Source: Priapulus caudatus
Taxonomy: Eukaryota; Priapulida; Priapulimorpha; Priapulimorphida; Priapulidae
Reading direction: 5' to 3'
DNA length: 20,913 nt
NCBI RefSeq assembly: GCF_000485595.1
Contig: NW_014578154.1
Span: 63,822 to 84,734, forward strand
Below, piece by piece: positions 1-10,188 of the stretch. Each line of letters starts with the position of its first letter. The first letter of the stretch is position 1. The notes below the pieces were generated by a model. The model worked only from the letters and a program-made list of their open reading frames with translations. It was not told the DNA's origin and did not search any database. The translations under genes and the position numbers were made by a program.

Positions 1-2
1 GC

Positions 3-1365
3 GTGAACCTAGAGCGTCACTTGATTCGATGACTGTCCACATCACTATCGAGCACGACTGTCACCAGTGCCGGATACGCGCGCACAGAAACACCAAACTG
101 CGCGCGCGCTAGTCATGTTAGTTGTCCATACCTCCGCGTTTATTTAATTTATTTTCACGCATTTATATGCACGCAAAGAAGACTGGACTCGCGGCACTTT
201 GGACGGCCACCAGATTCGTTATACTATACTTACGTGCGTTGTGTTCATGTTGTGCATGCGCGTGTACTGTGATGTATGTGTCGCGTGCCTGTCGCTGCGC
301 CGATGCGGCGTTCTTTCAAAATAAAATCTTAGCTAAGCTCACTGCCGAAGATAGAGTTTTTCTTTAAAAGATATAGTCAGATTCTTAGTGACTGATCGAG
401 CACAACCTCGCGTTTGATGGGTGCGGGTCGAGTTTCTACCGATATCAATTACCATAAAGCTGGGTAAACTCGCGTAATCTACGTTAAACTGCAGTAATTA
501 TATTCTTCCATGAATCAAGCCATGCAATATTAAATCATCGTCTGCTCTCTCGATAAGATTCTTTTTCTGAAAGATTATTTTTTTGCGTCACAACTGGATA
601 TCGCAAGACAAGGTCTTCTTGTGGTTGCGAGGCTTCTACAAATGGATATATGTTTTAAAGGCCGACCGCTGTGTCGACCCTGGAGCGCTAGCACAATTAC
701 AGTTGATAAATCTGATGTAAAATCCTTAAGTTTGTCACTCATCGTGTAGGTTTGTTTACGTGGGATTTACGCAACGTACGCTTCAAGTGGATGTAAGGAT
801 TATAACTTGAACATTTCATGGTTTATTAAAATTGAAACAATTTTAGCCTGCAATCCGCAGTGTTGCATTAATATAGCGCTTAGAATCTTTTTCATTTTTC
901 GTTGCGCAATCATGCCGTGTACGCGAGAGCGCCGCATCACTTGTGAGTGGACATGCTGCCGGACGCGTAGCCACTGCGAATTATTTTTGTGGTTTCAGTT
1001 ATGCAGGTTACCACATCAATATGTTATTGATGACAGGACGCTGCCCGATGCACGTTTATAATTTATATTTGCGCGATGAGACTGGCACGGAACGCGATAG
1101 CTCTTACTTATGTTGTTTTTTTTTGTCGTCAATAATACGCAGACCAGAATCGAGACGTAATTACCGTATATTAACAAACTATTTCGTTTTAGGCTTAGTA
1201 AACTATGGCATCAATGCTGCAAGGTAGATACTATATAATGTAGCTACCCGCCCGCCCCCCCCCCCCCCCCCCCCTTGCCTAAATACTCTTGTTATTTCAC
1301 GTAGTAGTAATGTGATGCCCTAAAACTGTAGTGACTCATCCTATCCGTATATAACTATTAAATGA
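3..1365 (+). repeat. Left inverted arm, outer part
   Basis: This stretch matches the reverse complement of about 7650–8949. Collinear landmarks include the GCAAAGAAGACTGGACTCGC block near 174, the GTCGAGTTTCTACCGATATC block near 428, the CTGCAGTAATTATATT block near 489 and a 36-base identical block starting near 1159. Differences are mostly one-base indels. A poly-C expansion (1255–1274) is absent from the other arm. The short open frames here (122–367, 807–1227) are not preserved between the arms, so I regard the arm as non-coding. Confidence 0.82.
1255..1274 (+). repeat. Poly-C tract of 20
   Basis: A run of 20 C follows CCCGCCCG. The matching place in the right arm (near 7745) runs straight from GTAGCT to CTAAATAC, so this is an insertion or slippage expansion confined to the left arm. 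Confidence 0.9.
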
Positions 1366-1529
1366 TTTTTACCTTGATTCCACCCTAACTGCTAGGTTTG
1401 GAGTGATCGAGGTTAGCGGCAAGACTTTACTGTCTTTGTATTAAACCCCATCCTTACATATTCATCCACATGCGCGTTTGAAAGAGTTAATAGATTTTAG
1501 CTTTTTTTTTTTCTTTTTGTTTTCTTCCT

Positions 1530-1531
<2 letters not shown>

Positions 1532-1604
<73 letters not shown>
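1532..1604 (+). repeat. Poly-T tract of 73 (poly-A on the LINE strand)
   Basis: An uninterrupted run of 73 T lies at the 3' side of the minus-strand LINE, preceded by another T-rich stretch (1501–1530). It may be the LINE tail or the tail of another retro-insertion. CR1/L2 elements usually end in short microsatellites rather than poly-A, so its origin is unclear. Confidence 0.85.
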
Positions 1605-1829
1605 CTATCTGCTTCTTCTGACAGTGTTTCAGTGATTTATCACTCTAAAAACTGAAAAAATGCTTCCTTTAATACTCTAGTCGGTGCACGCGGAGGTGAA
1701 CAATTGGAGGCTATGGCCACGAGTTACCGCGTTGGTAATTTCGGATTCTTGTAAAGATTTTGTTGGCGTCAGATTAATTCGTTAAGCCATTTCATTAGTT
1801 TGAAAAAAGTTTTAGTGTCTTTTTCTTCA

Positions 1830-2045
1830 ATAGGTCTCCTCTTAGTCTTCTCTGCTTCCAGTGTCATAAGTCCTAGTTTCTCTAGAGTCTTTGTTCGTAG
1901 CAATAATGACGAATATTCTCGAATCATACGCGACATCCTTCTTTGCCACCTTTTCCAGTAACACTATATCTTTCTGCCAAATGAGGGATTCCAGATTGGA
2001 CAGCATATTCAAGGTGGAGGTCTAACCAGTGATTGCTAAAAGCTG
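1830..2045 (-). pseudogene. LINE reverse-transcriptase C-terminal region, broken
   Basis: On the minus strand, pieces such as HLEYAVQSG, a YEQRL-like block and LRGDLL appear in order, with stops between them. This is the usual C-terminal signature of CR1/L2-type ORF2 proteins (LEYA…W.P…ERL…RGDLI). It is read across at least two frames, so no protein can be made. Confidence 0.65.
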
Positions 2046-2252
2046 AAGTATGATTTTTTGTCTTTATATGTTATAGTTCTATCAGCGAGTATATAATAGA
2101 ATTTCTATTTAGATATACTCCTGGTTCTATTGATGACTCATATCTTTTTATCCTGTAGTGGCAGCTATGGCAACATTGTTGCTTGTTCTTAGGGATTCAG
2201 TTATGGTTACTCCAAGGTCCTTCTATTGTTGTAATTGACTCCAAGGATGTGC

Positions 2253-2740
2253 TCATTCATGTTGTTCATGGCTTTTGTTGGTTTTGTATACCATAATGGA
2301 TACTTTTGCATTTGTCAGCCATTGAACAACATTTGCCAGTTCATTGCACCATCCTAGCACCGCTTTGCCCAGGTCATGTTGCAGCTGCTTCAGTGTCTTG
2401 CTGTTTGTGGATACTGTTCTGAATATTTTTGGTATCATCTGCCAAACATTAATATATGGCTTGTGACATTTTCGTCTATGTCTGTTATGTAGATGCAGAA
2501 ACAGTACTGGGCCCCCAGTACTGAAACCTTGAGCGACACCACTAGTTACCCGTGACCAACTGAAAATTTCCATTTAGGACCACTCGCTGCTTCCTATTTT
2601 GTGAGCCATGACTCTAATCCATCTACTGACCTGTCCCGCTGATACCATGCTTGCTTGCATTTGTGACAATCGTTTGTGGCGTACCGTTATCAAGGCTTTA
2701 GAAAAGTCCATGGTATATTGCATCACAGGGTCTCATGGTC
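2253..2740 (-). pseudogene. LINE reverse-transcriptase core, broken
   Basis: An open piece at 2253–2573 contains WSRVTSGVAQG, GPVLFLHLHN, IFRTVS and LQHDLGKAVLGWCNE. These match the RT signature VTSGVPQG–GPVLF–IND and the downstream D-L-…-WCNEW block. The catalytic (F/Y)ADD box is not intact: the equivalent place reads VWQMIPK, in a shifted context. Just upstream, MDFSKA (the YLDFSKAFD box) is followed by substitutions and frameshifts. This is a non-functional LINE ORF2 remnant belonging to the nested element. Confidence 0.8.
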
Positions 2741-4324
2741 TACATACTTCGTCACTAGTTCGAGGCAACTCCAGTAGATTCGTTTGGCATGACTCCCTCG
2801 TGCAACCATGCCTGAGAGTCTTTAATTGCTTGTGATGGCTTCAGCATGCGTTCTACTATTTGGCTGCCCTGATGTTTTTCAAAATTTCCATGACTTTGTT
2901 CTACCTTTATCATATTATTAGCAGTTAGACTAACTGCGTCTATAAATTGCTGGCTAAGCGCCGCTTCCTTTCTTAAAGCATTGAGTCACATTCGCCATAT
3001 TCTCCAGTCGCTCTGGTACCACCCATCATTTCATTGGAGCTTTCAAATATTTTGGATTGGCAGTTGCCACTTCTTTTGCTACTTCTCTAATGAGCATTTG
3101 GCACTATGTTGTCTATGCCAGGAGCTTTATTCGGTTTAACATTGGCAGACTTTTGTGTATTGCCTCTTGCAGATGGAGTATTTGCTGAGTTGCAATGCGT
3201 TGTCTTTTGTGAACAGTTGAACTGCGTTTTGGGTAAATTGTGATGTCTTCGTCTGTGAATACTAAGTGAAAAAAAACTGCTTCAAGTAGTTTAGCTGCTT
3301 CCTGTGTTGTCTGTTATAGTGTTGCCATCAGAATTTGTGAGAGGACAACTTTTCTTTTTTTCCTCTTTTGTCTTCAGTTAAGATCTAGTGTAGGCATTAG
3401 GAATGATTTAGTGTCATAGTTTGATATTCCAGCAAGTTTATTTTCAAGTTTTCTTCTTTGCATGTCTTATCTCTTTGGTAGCTGCATTAAGTGCTAATTT
3501 GTATGCAGTGTATGTTTCATTGCGTGTTTTGTGACGTGCTGGTATTTTTTTTTTTCCAAAGTTTTGTGTTCTTAGTCCTTGGCCCCATTAAACGCTTCTT
3601 TTAGTTATCCATTTTGGTTTATTGTTTGCTCATACTTCTTTTCTTTGCGTTACAAATTTGTCTTACAGCATCATGGAAGATGGTTCTTGAATGTTGTCCA
3701 ATTTTCGTTTGTAGATTTTCCCTCATTCAAAGCACTTTCCGCTCCGTGTTTTTTGAAAAGCAGGATCTCCATTTCCTGCATAGTCTGCTTGCATAGTCAA
3801 AAATTAGTTTATCTTGTACCTCTATTTCAATAGAATGATATCAGGTCCATTTTACAATTGAATGGTCACTGCTTTACTAAGCTGTTCGTCTACTGATAAA
3901 TTGTCTACCATTCCTTTCTTCAGTTTGAGAGCGACAAGTCTCAATATATTGTTCCTTCTGGTGCGTATGTTAACATGTTGTATAAGAAAGCAGTCCCCAA
4001 TGAGATGCTAATGAACTACTGCATCAGTGCAGTCTGCTATCCAGTGTATTCCAATTTATTGTGTTGCCTAATTTAAAGTCTCCCGATTAATTAGGTGCTT
4101 GTGATTTCTTGCTTCTTTAATAGCGCATTGTCAGTGATGTCTGAGCCTCTTATTTTGGGGATGGGTTGATTTGAGGGGGGCTGTTGGTAAGGGCCAAGTT
4201 TTTCCTGATGTAAAAGAAGTGTGCCTTTAAAAATGTTGGTGGATTGTTTCAACCACCCAGAATAAAGGATTCGGTTTCCCCAAAAATTTGGTTTTTTGTG
4301 AAGGGCTTTTTTTTCATTTTTGTT

Positions 4325-4500
4325 ACTGCAATTATATTCAGAGTGAATATATAACAGAACACCTCCACCGTTTTCTACCCTTTCTATCCTTCTGCCAACA
4401 GGCTGTAATTTATAGGTTGCTTAGCTTCGCTGCTCTAGTACCTCATTATGTGTCCATGCCTCAGTTACTCCAACTATGTCTGGCCTGTTGTGTCTGTGTA
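4325..4500 (-). pseudogene. LINE AP-type endonuclease remnant
   Basis: On the minus strand I read RPDIVGVTEAWTHNE followed by GGGVLLYIHSEYNCS. These are the TE(T/A)W motif and the GGG(V)LLY strand of the apurinic-type endonuclease that begins ORF2 in CR1/L2/Jockey LINEs. Frames are disrupted on both sides. It sits in the expected order between ORF1 and the RT. Confidence 0.7.
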
Positions 4501-5195
4501 ATGTAAAGCGTGTAAGTCTGGTATTTTGTTCTATGATGCTTCTTGCATTTTAAGCACACACATTTGAAAACAGATATTCGTTGTAGATTGTGATTCATGC
4601 TGCTTTACTGTGTGCTTCGCCGTCTTTGCATTGCAGTTGTTCTGATCTATGTTATAAATCCTCATCTTATTGTTATTGTGGTCTTTATGTTTATTTTCCT
4701 GAACCTGCTTAGTCATTTGGGGGTTGCGGTGGCGTCCTTCATTGGACCCACTTACTTAGCTTGTGCTATAGGCTACCATTGGTAGTATTTTCTTACATGG
4801 CCACTTTCTTAGGCGTCCTTGACAATTCATACCCCTTCTAATTATGTAGTCATTATGCGCCCTGTTCTTCTTAGCATATCTTAATTTGTTCTCTGAGCTT
4901 TTTGCCTTCTCCGGTTCTTTCCTTGTGAGGTTTAGGCGATATTGTAAACTCAGTGTTCATTCTTCTAGTTCCTTAGTTCCTTGGCATGTGCATAGTATAT
5001 ACTCTCTTCTTCTTGTTATCATCAGATGCTACCAGCTAAGAGTCTGGGTTGTCACCCGGCGGTCCTTTCTAGCCCCCAGTCGAATTATTCTTTGGTAATT
5101 ACTACTCATTCATTTTAGTGTTTCATGATTTTTTTCTTGATAACCTTATTGTCATCTTCCTTCCTCATGTTTGCGCCGTCCAAATCTTTTACTTC

Positions 5196-5250
5196 CTCAA
5201 TGCCAGTGACTATTAGGTTATTCTTTCTCGCGTTCCCTGTCATTGTACTC
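5196..5250 (-). pseudogene. LINE ORF1 fragment (NNLIVTGIEE motif)
   Basis: The minus strand encodes a basic DRERE stretch and then NNLIVTGIEEVKDLDG, with one frame change. A charged stretch followed by NNLIV-G-E is typical of ORF1 proteins of CR1/L2-like LINEs, at the start of the RNA-binding part. This is a remnant only. Confidence 0.55.
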
Positions 5251-5551
5251 ATCGCATGAATGTTGATTGGGATTGTTGTCTATCGATTTGTTGGCGCGGG
5301 GGTTGCTGCCACTGCCGATTTTGTCTCGCTTAATTTTTTACAATGCTGGCGCATAAGTCTTAGTGACTTTATTCATTTCTTCCTGTGTGAGTTTATCTGC
5401 TTGAATGACATTTAGTTCATTTTACCTTTCTTCAAAACACTGGCCACAATGGCCCCATTAATTTCTTCTCCAGGACAAGTTGTTATGTCCGGCTCTCTGG
5501 GTGATCATCTTTGCTACTGCTATTGGACCTCTTAATCAATACATTGTTTTG

Positions 5552-5722
5552 ACAAACTGGTTGACATGCTTTACAATAGAAGCTGATTGCGCAGCTATTA
5601 ATGTTGAAGCATATTGTCCATACTTTGTTACTTATTTTACCACATTTGCCAGACACAAGCCAGTGTCTGCAGCATTCACACTCAACCAGTAGGTCTACTT
5701 CTACACAGCATTCATCACAGAC
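5552..5722 (-). pseudogene. PHD-like zinc finger of LINE ORF1, remnant
   Basis: The minus strand has a cysteine framework: CDEC, then CECCRHW, KCGK about seven residues on, and finally FYCKACQPVC. This resembles the PHD/RING-type finger at the front of ORF1 in many invertebrate CR1/L2 LINEs. The local frame is open across the finger. Stops upstream and downstream make the ORF as a whole defective. Confidence 0.6.
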
Positions 5723-6759
5723 AAGCCATTTTCCTCAGATGAGTTCATCACCTTGTATTACCTTTGCTCATTCTTCTTCTTAGTTTGCTGGTGTGCAGAT
5801 TAGTGATCACTTACCACTAGCCTGGTTGCGGACTTGGGAGCCGCCCGTATTGCCTGTTCGAATCACTCTCTTAATTTTGTTCATGAAGTTATCTGACCCA
5901 GTTCTATTTTTGAATTTCGTTATTATAGAAATACTTGTTTCAGGAGTGATTTTCTTTTAGAAGACTCATGTTCCGTGAATACATTATAACTGTTGAAATA
6001 ATTGGTGGCCTAGAAGTATAATTGTGCATAAATTACATCGGTCATGCAAGCGTGCAAAGTGCAGTCAGACAACAACAGTACACAGACATACTTATATCAT
6101 GCTTAATCTTCGTCCGGGCAGCCGCTCCCGGGTAACGACTCAAAGACGAGAATAGATAGCTGCTGTTTAGTTTGTACAGTGGAAGTTACAACACTTCACA
6201 CTGTGCTCTCTGGCGTACCGCTTAAAAATAAAGATTTTTTTTTATTTTTTAATTTTTTTAATTTATAGGATTTATTAGTAGAATTTTTTTACGGGTTGTT
6301 TGTTTGTTATACGATACTAGTCGGACCCGTGATGATTCAATGGCCTAATAGTTTATCTCACTGTTTCACCTATGGTTTCACCTGTGATGCTTAATTAAAG
6401 TATACAAGTGTACACGGTACTGTTAAACTAGCTGACTCAGGACCTCCGCGACTGTAAACAACGAAGTTGAAAAATAGGGCGGAAAATTTCGCCTATGCTT
6501 AGACATTTCCAGCTGTAATCTGTTAACTAAATTATGTTAAATAGTGCATTTTAACTTAGACATAGGTGATGTTTAGCTATTAGGTTTAGTAGATTAAGTT
6601 TTGTTAGTAAACCAATAATTTATGGACAATTAGATTTATTTGATCACTTAGCTACACGTGACGAATCGTGAGTAGGCTGAGGCCGGGTATTGACGACACC
6701 GGAGCTGCTCCCAAAACACGTCTGTTCGCGGCAAGCACAACTCTAGACTCCCCCATGAT

Positions 6760-6895
6760 TATTAATGGATAAAGATCAGCGTAGAAATCGTCGCAAGCTT
6801 TTATTGCTGAATGATGTCCAATTTAGAGCAGTTCTGAAGTCTATAGTGCGGCACAGCTGTGCGAAGATATTAATCTGTAAATATATTAAAAAAAC
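6760..6895 (+). repeat. Left inverted arm, inner part (after the LINE)
   Basis: This restores the left arm beyond the nested LINE. Positions 6805–6846 are a perfect 42-base reverse complement of 7582–7623. Similarity then fades at about 6890, which marks the inner arm edge. Confidence 0.8.
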
Positions 6896-7534
6896 ATATA
6901 TTATAAAATTTATAATATTCTAATAGTGGCAGAACCTAGGTTATAAAGCTAGGGACCGAATTTTAGAGTTTAGCAAGCTAAGCATTACGCCGTAACATTC
7001 CGAGGGATCGCGGGACGCTTTCTTACAAATATAGTCAACGTGGCCATCCAGCGAGATCGTAGGAGGCCTACTAATAATAACACCCAAATATTGTAAGTAA
7101 GGTGTAGAGATAGATAATTTTATGATACAGCGAAGTAAGTAAAAGTCAAGGGCTGATTTGGAGCGAGTAATGCCGTAGAATTTTACATTTTCTGCTTTGA
7201 ATGACAACCATGATGTTGCCCCACTTCTCAGTACGTCTCTACTACTTAGCAAAGGTTAGAAAAGCCAAAAATCACCTGGCGGTAAGAATGAAGTGCATGG
7301 AAAGCGAGGATGGATTAATCCAATACCTACGAGATTACCTTACATTATCTTCCAACTGATTTTCACCACAGCATGAGAAGTGCGTATATCAACCCAAAAA
7401 ACTTGATTTTTTTGCTCGGGGGGGGGGGGGTTTGTGCGAAACCCCCGGAACCGCCCTACGGGGCCTGATGAATGTATATGTATTTTATATATGTATGTAT
7501 ATTGTATGCTATATGTGTATTTAGTATTTGGCTA
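6896..7534. other. Loop between the inverted arms
   Basis: About 0.64 kb of single-copy loop. It holds the minus-strand LINE fragment 6941–7252, a poly-G run of 13 (7418–7430) with a G-rich and then C-rich surround (7418–7467), and an AT-rich right end rich in TATGTATAT. I see no transposase or other gene. Confidence 0.6.
6941..7252 (-). pseudogene. Second LINE reverse-transcriptase fragment
   Basis: A 103-codon open frame on the minus strand carries ITRSKSALDF, then STPYLQYLGVIIS and GHVDYICKKASR, ending in LLNSKIRSLAL. The YLGV-(I/T)-S…H(V/I)-YICKKASR pattern is the C-terminal side of many LINE RTs (Jockey/CR1 superfamily). It lacks the palm motifs and has no upstream continuation, so it is a fragment. 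It differs in wording from the nested LINE and probably comes from another family. Confidence 0.65.
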
Positions 7535-8949
7535 GTATGTTGTTAATTATATTAGATTATATGCTTCGCCAGCTGGTGCCCCTATAGACTTCAGAACTGC
7601 TCTAAATTGGACATCATTCAGCATAAAGCTGCGAGATTCTACGCTGAATCTTATCATTAATAGTTAATACGGAAGGATCGTCACTCAGTTTTAGGCATCA
7701 CATTACTACTACGTGGAAATAACAAAGTATTTAGCAGAGCTACATTATATAGTATCTACCTTTGCAGCAATTGCTGCCATAGTTTACTACCTAAAACGAA
7801 ATAGTTTGTTAATATACGGTAATTACGTACTTTCCGATTTCTGGGTCTCGTACTTATTGACCAAAACAAAAACAACATAAGTAGAGATCGTTCCGCCATC
7901 TATCGGCAAATATAAATTATAAACGTGCATCGGCAGCGTCCTGTCATCATAACATTGATGTGGTAACCTCATAAACTAACCACAAAAATAATTCGCAGTG
8001 GCTACGCGTCCGGACATCCACTCACACAGTGATCGCGCTACTCGCGTACACGCATGATTGCGCAACGGAAAAATGAAAAAGATCTAAGCGCTATATTAAT
8101 GTCAACACTGCGGATTGCAGCTAAAATTGTTTCAATTTTAATAAACCAGTGAGAATGTTCAAGTTATAATCCTTACATCACATTGAAGGCGACGTTGCGT
8201 AAATCCCACGTAAACAAACCTACACGAGAGTGACAAACTTAGGATTTTACATCAGGATTTATCAACTGTAATTGTGCTAGCCAGGGTCGACACACGGTCT
8301 GGCTTTAAAACATATATCCATTTGGTAGAAGCCTCCCAACCACAGAAGAGCTTGCTTGCGATTCCAGTGTGATCGCAAAAAAACATAATATTTCAGATAA
8401 AAAGAATCTTATCGAGAGAGCAGACGGATGATTTAATTATTGCATGCATTGATTATGAAGAATATATTACTGCAGTTTAACGTAGATTACCGCAGTTTAC
8501 CACAGCTTTATGGTAACTTGATATCGGTAGAAACTCGACCCACCCACTCTAAACCGAGGTTGTCTCGTACAGTCACTAGAATCTGACTATATTTTTACAA
8601 AAAATCTATCTCGGCAGTGAGCTTGCTAGATTTTATTTTGAAAAGACACGCGCACGCGAGCACGCACGCACACATACACTCACGTACACGCGCATGCACA
8701 CACTGAGACACACGCACGTAATATAGTATAACATATCTGTGCCGTCCAAAGTCGCGAGTCCAGTCTTCTTTGCGTGCATATGAAATGCGTGAAAATAAAT
8801 AAATAAACGCGCGCGCGAGCGTATCCGGACAACTACCCAGTGGACCACGCGCGCGAGTGTGTGAGTGTGTGTTCTGTGCGCGCGTGTGCGCACGCGCATG
8901 TGTGCGTGTGTGTGGACAGTTAATGAATCAAGTGACGCTCTAGGTTCAC
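7535..8949 (-). repeat. Right inverted arm
   Basis: This is the reverse complement of 3–1365 plus 6760–6895, uninterrupted here. It therefore shows the arm as it was before the LINE entered the left copy. The outer 130 bases (8640–8930) are rich in alternating CA/GT and CG/GC steps and have drifted more than the rest. Confidence 0.82.
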
Positions 8950-8951
8950 CA

Positions 8952-9684
8952 TGGAAATATTATCAAGTATAATATACTAGTTCGGCTGCTGTTAAATATA
9001 TTGTCTCTATATACTGTATTTCTATGACATTGTTTTTTCATAATACCGTTATTGGTACCGTAACTTGGATGTGCAACGTCGTGTTATATATATACGTTCG
9101 TTCGTGCAATAAGTCGTGCAATATACGTGACCACGTAATGTTAGATAAGTAACGTACATAATGTGTCAGTGGGTTTTATTACTATTACCAGAGGACGTAT
9201 ATATCAAATTATCAATATTGATATACGTACTCTGATGGCCACGAAATACAGGAAATTTTCTGATGTGGCATATAGGTGTCGCTAGTATCGCGTTTTTTTG
9301 TATACACATGGCATAACACATGAGTTCTTGATTTGTAACACCAGTGACTTCAGAACTGTCTGAACTCTTGCTGTTTTACTGGTATGTTATTATCGTCCTA
9401 TTTAATGTGAGGATCTGTAAAGATTAAGAATCTGCCGTACTAGCAGCAATAGTACTAGTTGCAATTCCTGTATAGTTTTAAATTGGTGTAGCTAACGTGA
9501 TAACCTTAGCCACCAGCTTTTGAATGACTCAATGAGTTAATTAGTCACTTTAGAATTTCAAGTACATATCAGCCTACACACACTGACACAGCTGGAGAGG
9601 TGGCCGAGTGGGGGCATGATTGTCACGTTCTTTTACTCAATAAGAGGTGTGCCAAACTATCCTTGAGCCGTACTAACGCAGATG
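8952..9684. other. Gene-free spacer
   Basis: No coding exon, RNA gene or recognisable element was seen, apart from the palindrome at 9189–9234. The stretch is AT-rich with scattered ACGTAT motifs. Confidence 0.5.
9189..9234. repeat. Imperfect palindrome
   Basis: CAGAGGACGTATATATCAA pairs with TTGATATACGTACTCTG across a nine-base spacer, giving a stem of about 17 pairs with two irregularities. It could be a MITE relic or a binding site. Confidence 0.6.
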
Positions 9685-9801
9685 GGGTCGTTGTCGTATC
9701 AGGTACTACAGATATGTACCCGAGGTAGTTTTAGGTTGTTTAGTATTATTACCTCCGCGCAACGGAGTTGCAGGGGAGGTAATGTAATCGCGCTAAATCG
9801 G

Positions 9802-9803
<2 letters not shown>

Positions 9804-9833
<30 letters not shown>
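9804..9833 (+). repeat. (GT)n microsatellite
   Basis: About 15 GT units lie immediately before the GC-rich minisatellite. Confidence 0.9.
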
Positions 9834-9835
<2 letters not shown>

Positions 9836-9911
9836 AGCCCGCGCGGCGCGATCGATAGCGCGTCGAGTCAGCGAGCGGCGAGTCAGCAGCAGGCGAGTGA
9901 GTCAGCAGAAA

Positions 9912-10079
9912 CCACCAGCGAGCGGCGAGTCAGCAGCCGCCACCAGCGAGCGGCGAGTCAGCAGCTGCCACCAGCGAGTGGCGAGTCAGCAGCCGCCACC
10001 AGCGAGCGGCGAGTCAGCAGCTGCCACCAGCGAGTGGCGAGTCAGCAGCCGCCACCAGCGAGCGGCGAGTCAGCAGCCC
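9912..10079 (+). repeat. 28-bp minisatellite, six units, 56-bp higher order
   Basis: Units start at 9912, 9940, 9968, 9996, 10024 and 10052, each beginning CCACCAGCGAG. Over the inner units GCGGCG and GTGGCG variants alternate, linked to CTG/CCG ends, so the true period there is 56 bp. Degenerate units extend left to about 9855. Long open frames across it arise only because the repeat lacks stops. Confidence 0.9.
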
Positions 10080-10158
10080 ACTCGTAACACATACATGTAC
10101 ATGCTCGCGGAGGTATGCACTTCCGTGAGTGCCCTCGTCAGTGTTTATATTTTTATAT

Positions 10159-10188
10159 TTAGGGTTAGGGTTAGTGTTAGGGTTAGGG
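10159..10188 (+). repeat. Telomere-like (TTAGGG)n tract
   Basis: Four perfect TTAGGG units and one variant (TTAGTG) lie inside the TIR element. This is an interstitial copy, too short to be a telomere. Confidence 0.85.

Larger units (their letters stand above)
1366..6759 (-). mobile_element. Nested CR1/L2-like LINE retrotransposon, decayed
   Basis: This segment interrupts the left arm, whose sequence resumes at 6760. On the minus strand it shows LINE parts in the right order. From right to left these are a GC-rich leader, an ORF1 with a PHD-like finger (5552–5722) and an NNLIV-type motif (near 5199–5246), an endonuclease (4325–4500), a reverse transcriptase (2253–2740), and the C-terminal region ending in RGDLL (1830–2045). 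All reading frames carry stops and frameshifts, so it is dead. The flanks TATTAAATGA (1356–1365) and TATTAATGGA (6760–6769) look like a diverged target-site duplication. The exact 3' end is uncertain because a 73-base poly-T lies inside. Confidence 0.75.
1..8951. mobile_element. Large inverted-repeat (fold-back) element, split by a nested LINE
   Basis: The first base pairs of the window and positions near 8949 are reverse complements. The complementarity continues inward for about 1.4 kb, with many single-base indels. The outer ends read GTGAACCTAGAGCGTCACTT (3 onward) and its complement ending at 8949. Without the nested insertion the element would be about 3.55 kb: two arms and a loop of about 0.64 kb. 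I see no transposase ORF, so it is non-autonomous or a fold-back type. Only two bases lie outside the left end, so a target-site duplication cannot be tested. The family is unknown. An ancient inverted duplication is the main alternative. Confidence 0.7.

Noticed and set aside
122-1227. Short ORFs in the left arm (122–367, 807–1061, 943–1227)
   Set aside because: The matching right arm has indels that break them, so they are not conserved coding sequence.
5815-5870. tRNA-like segment with CTTGGGA loop and GTTCGAATC B-box
   Set aside because: The T-stem has two mismatches, the anticodon stem one, and no acceptor stem pairs. It lies in the LINE leader and is probably chance or a SINE relic.
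1-8951. Fold-back sequencing or assembly artefact
   Set aside because: A distinct loop, and a LINE with a candidate target duplication in only one arm, are not expected from a fold-back read. Not fully excluded without reads.
9592-9612. tRNA-Ser/Leu-like start with an A-box (TGGCCGAGTGG)
   Set aside because: No B-box or acceptor stem closes within 100 bases. At most a decayed tRNA or SINE head.
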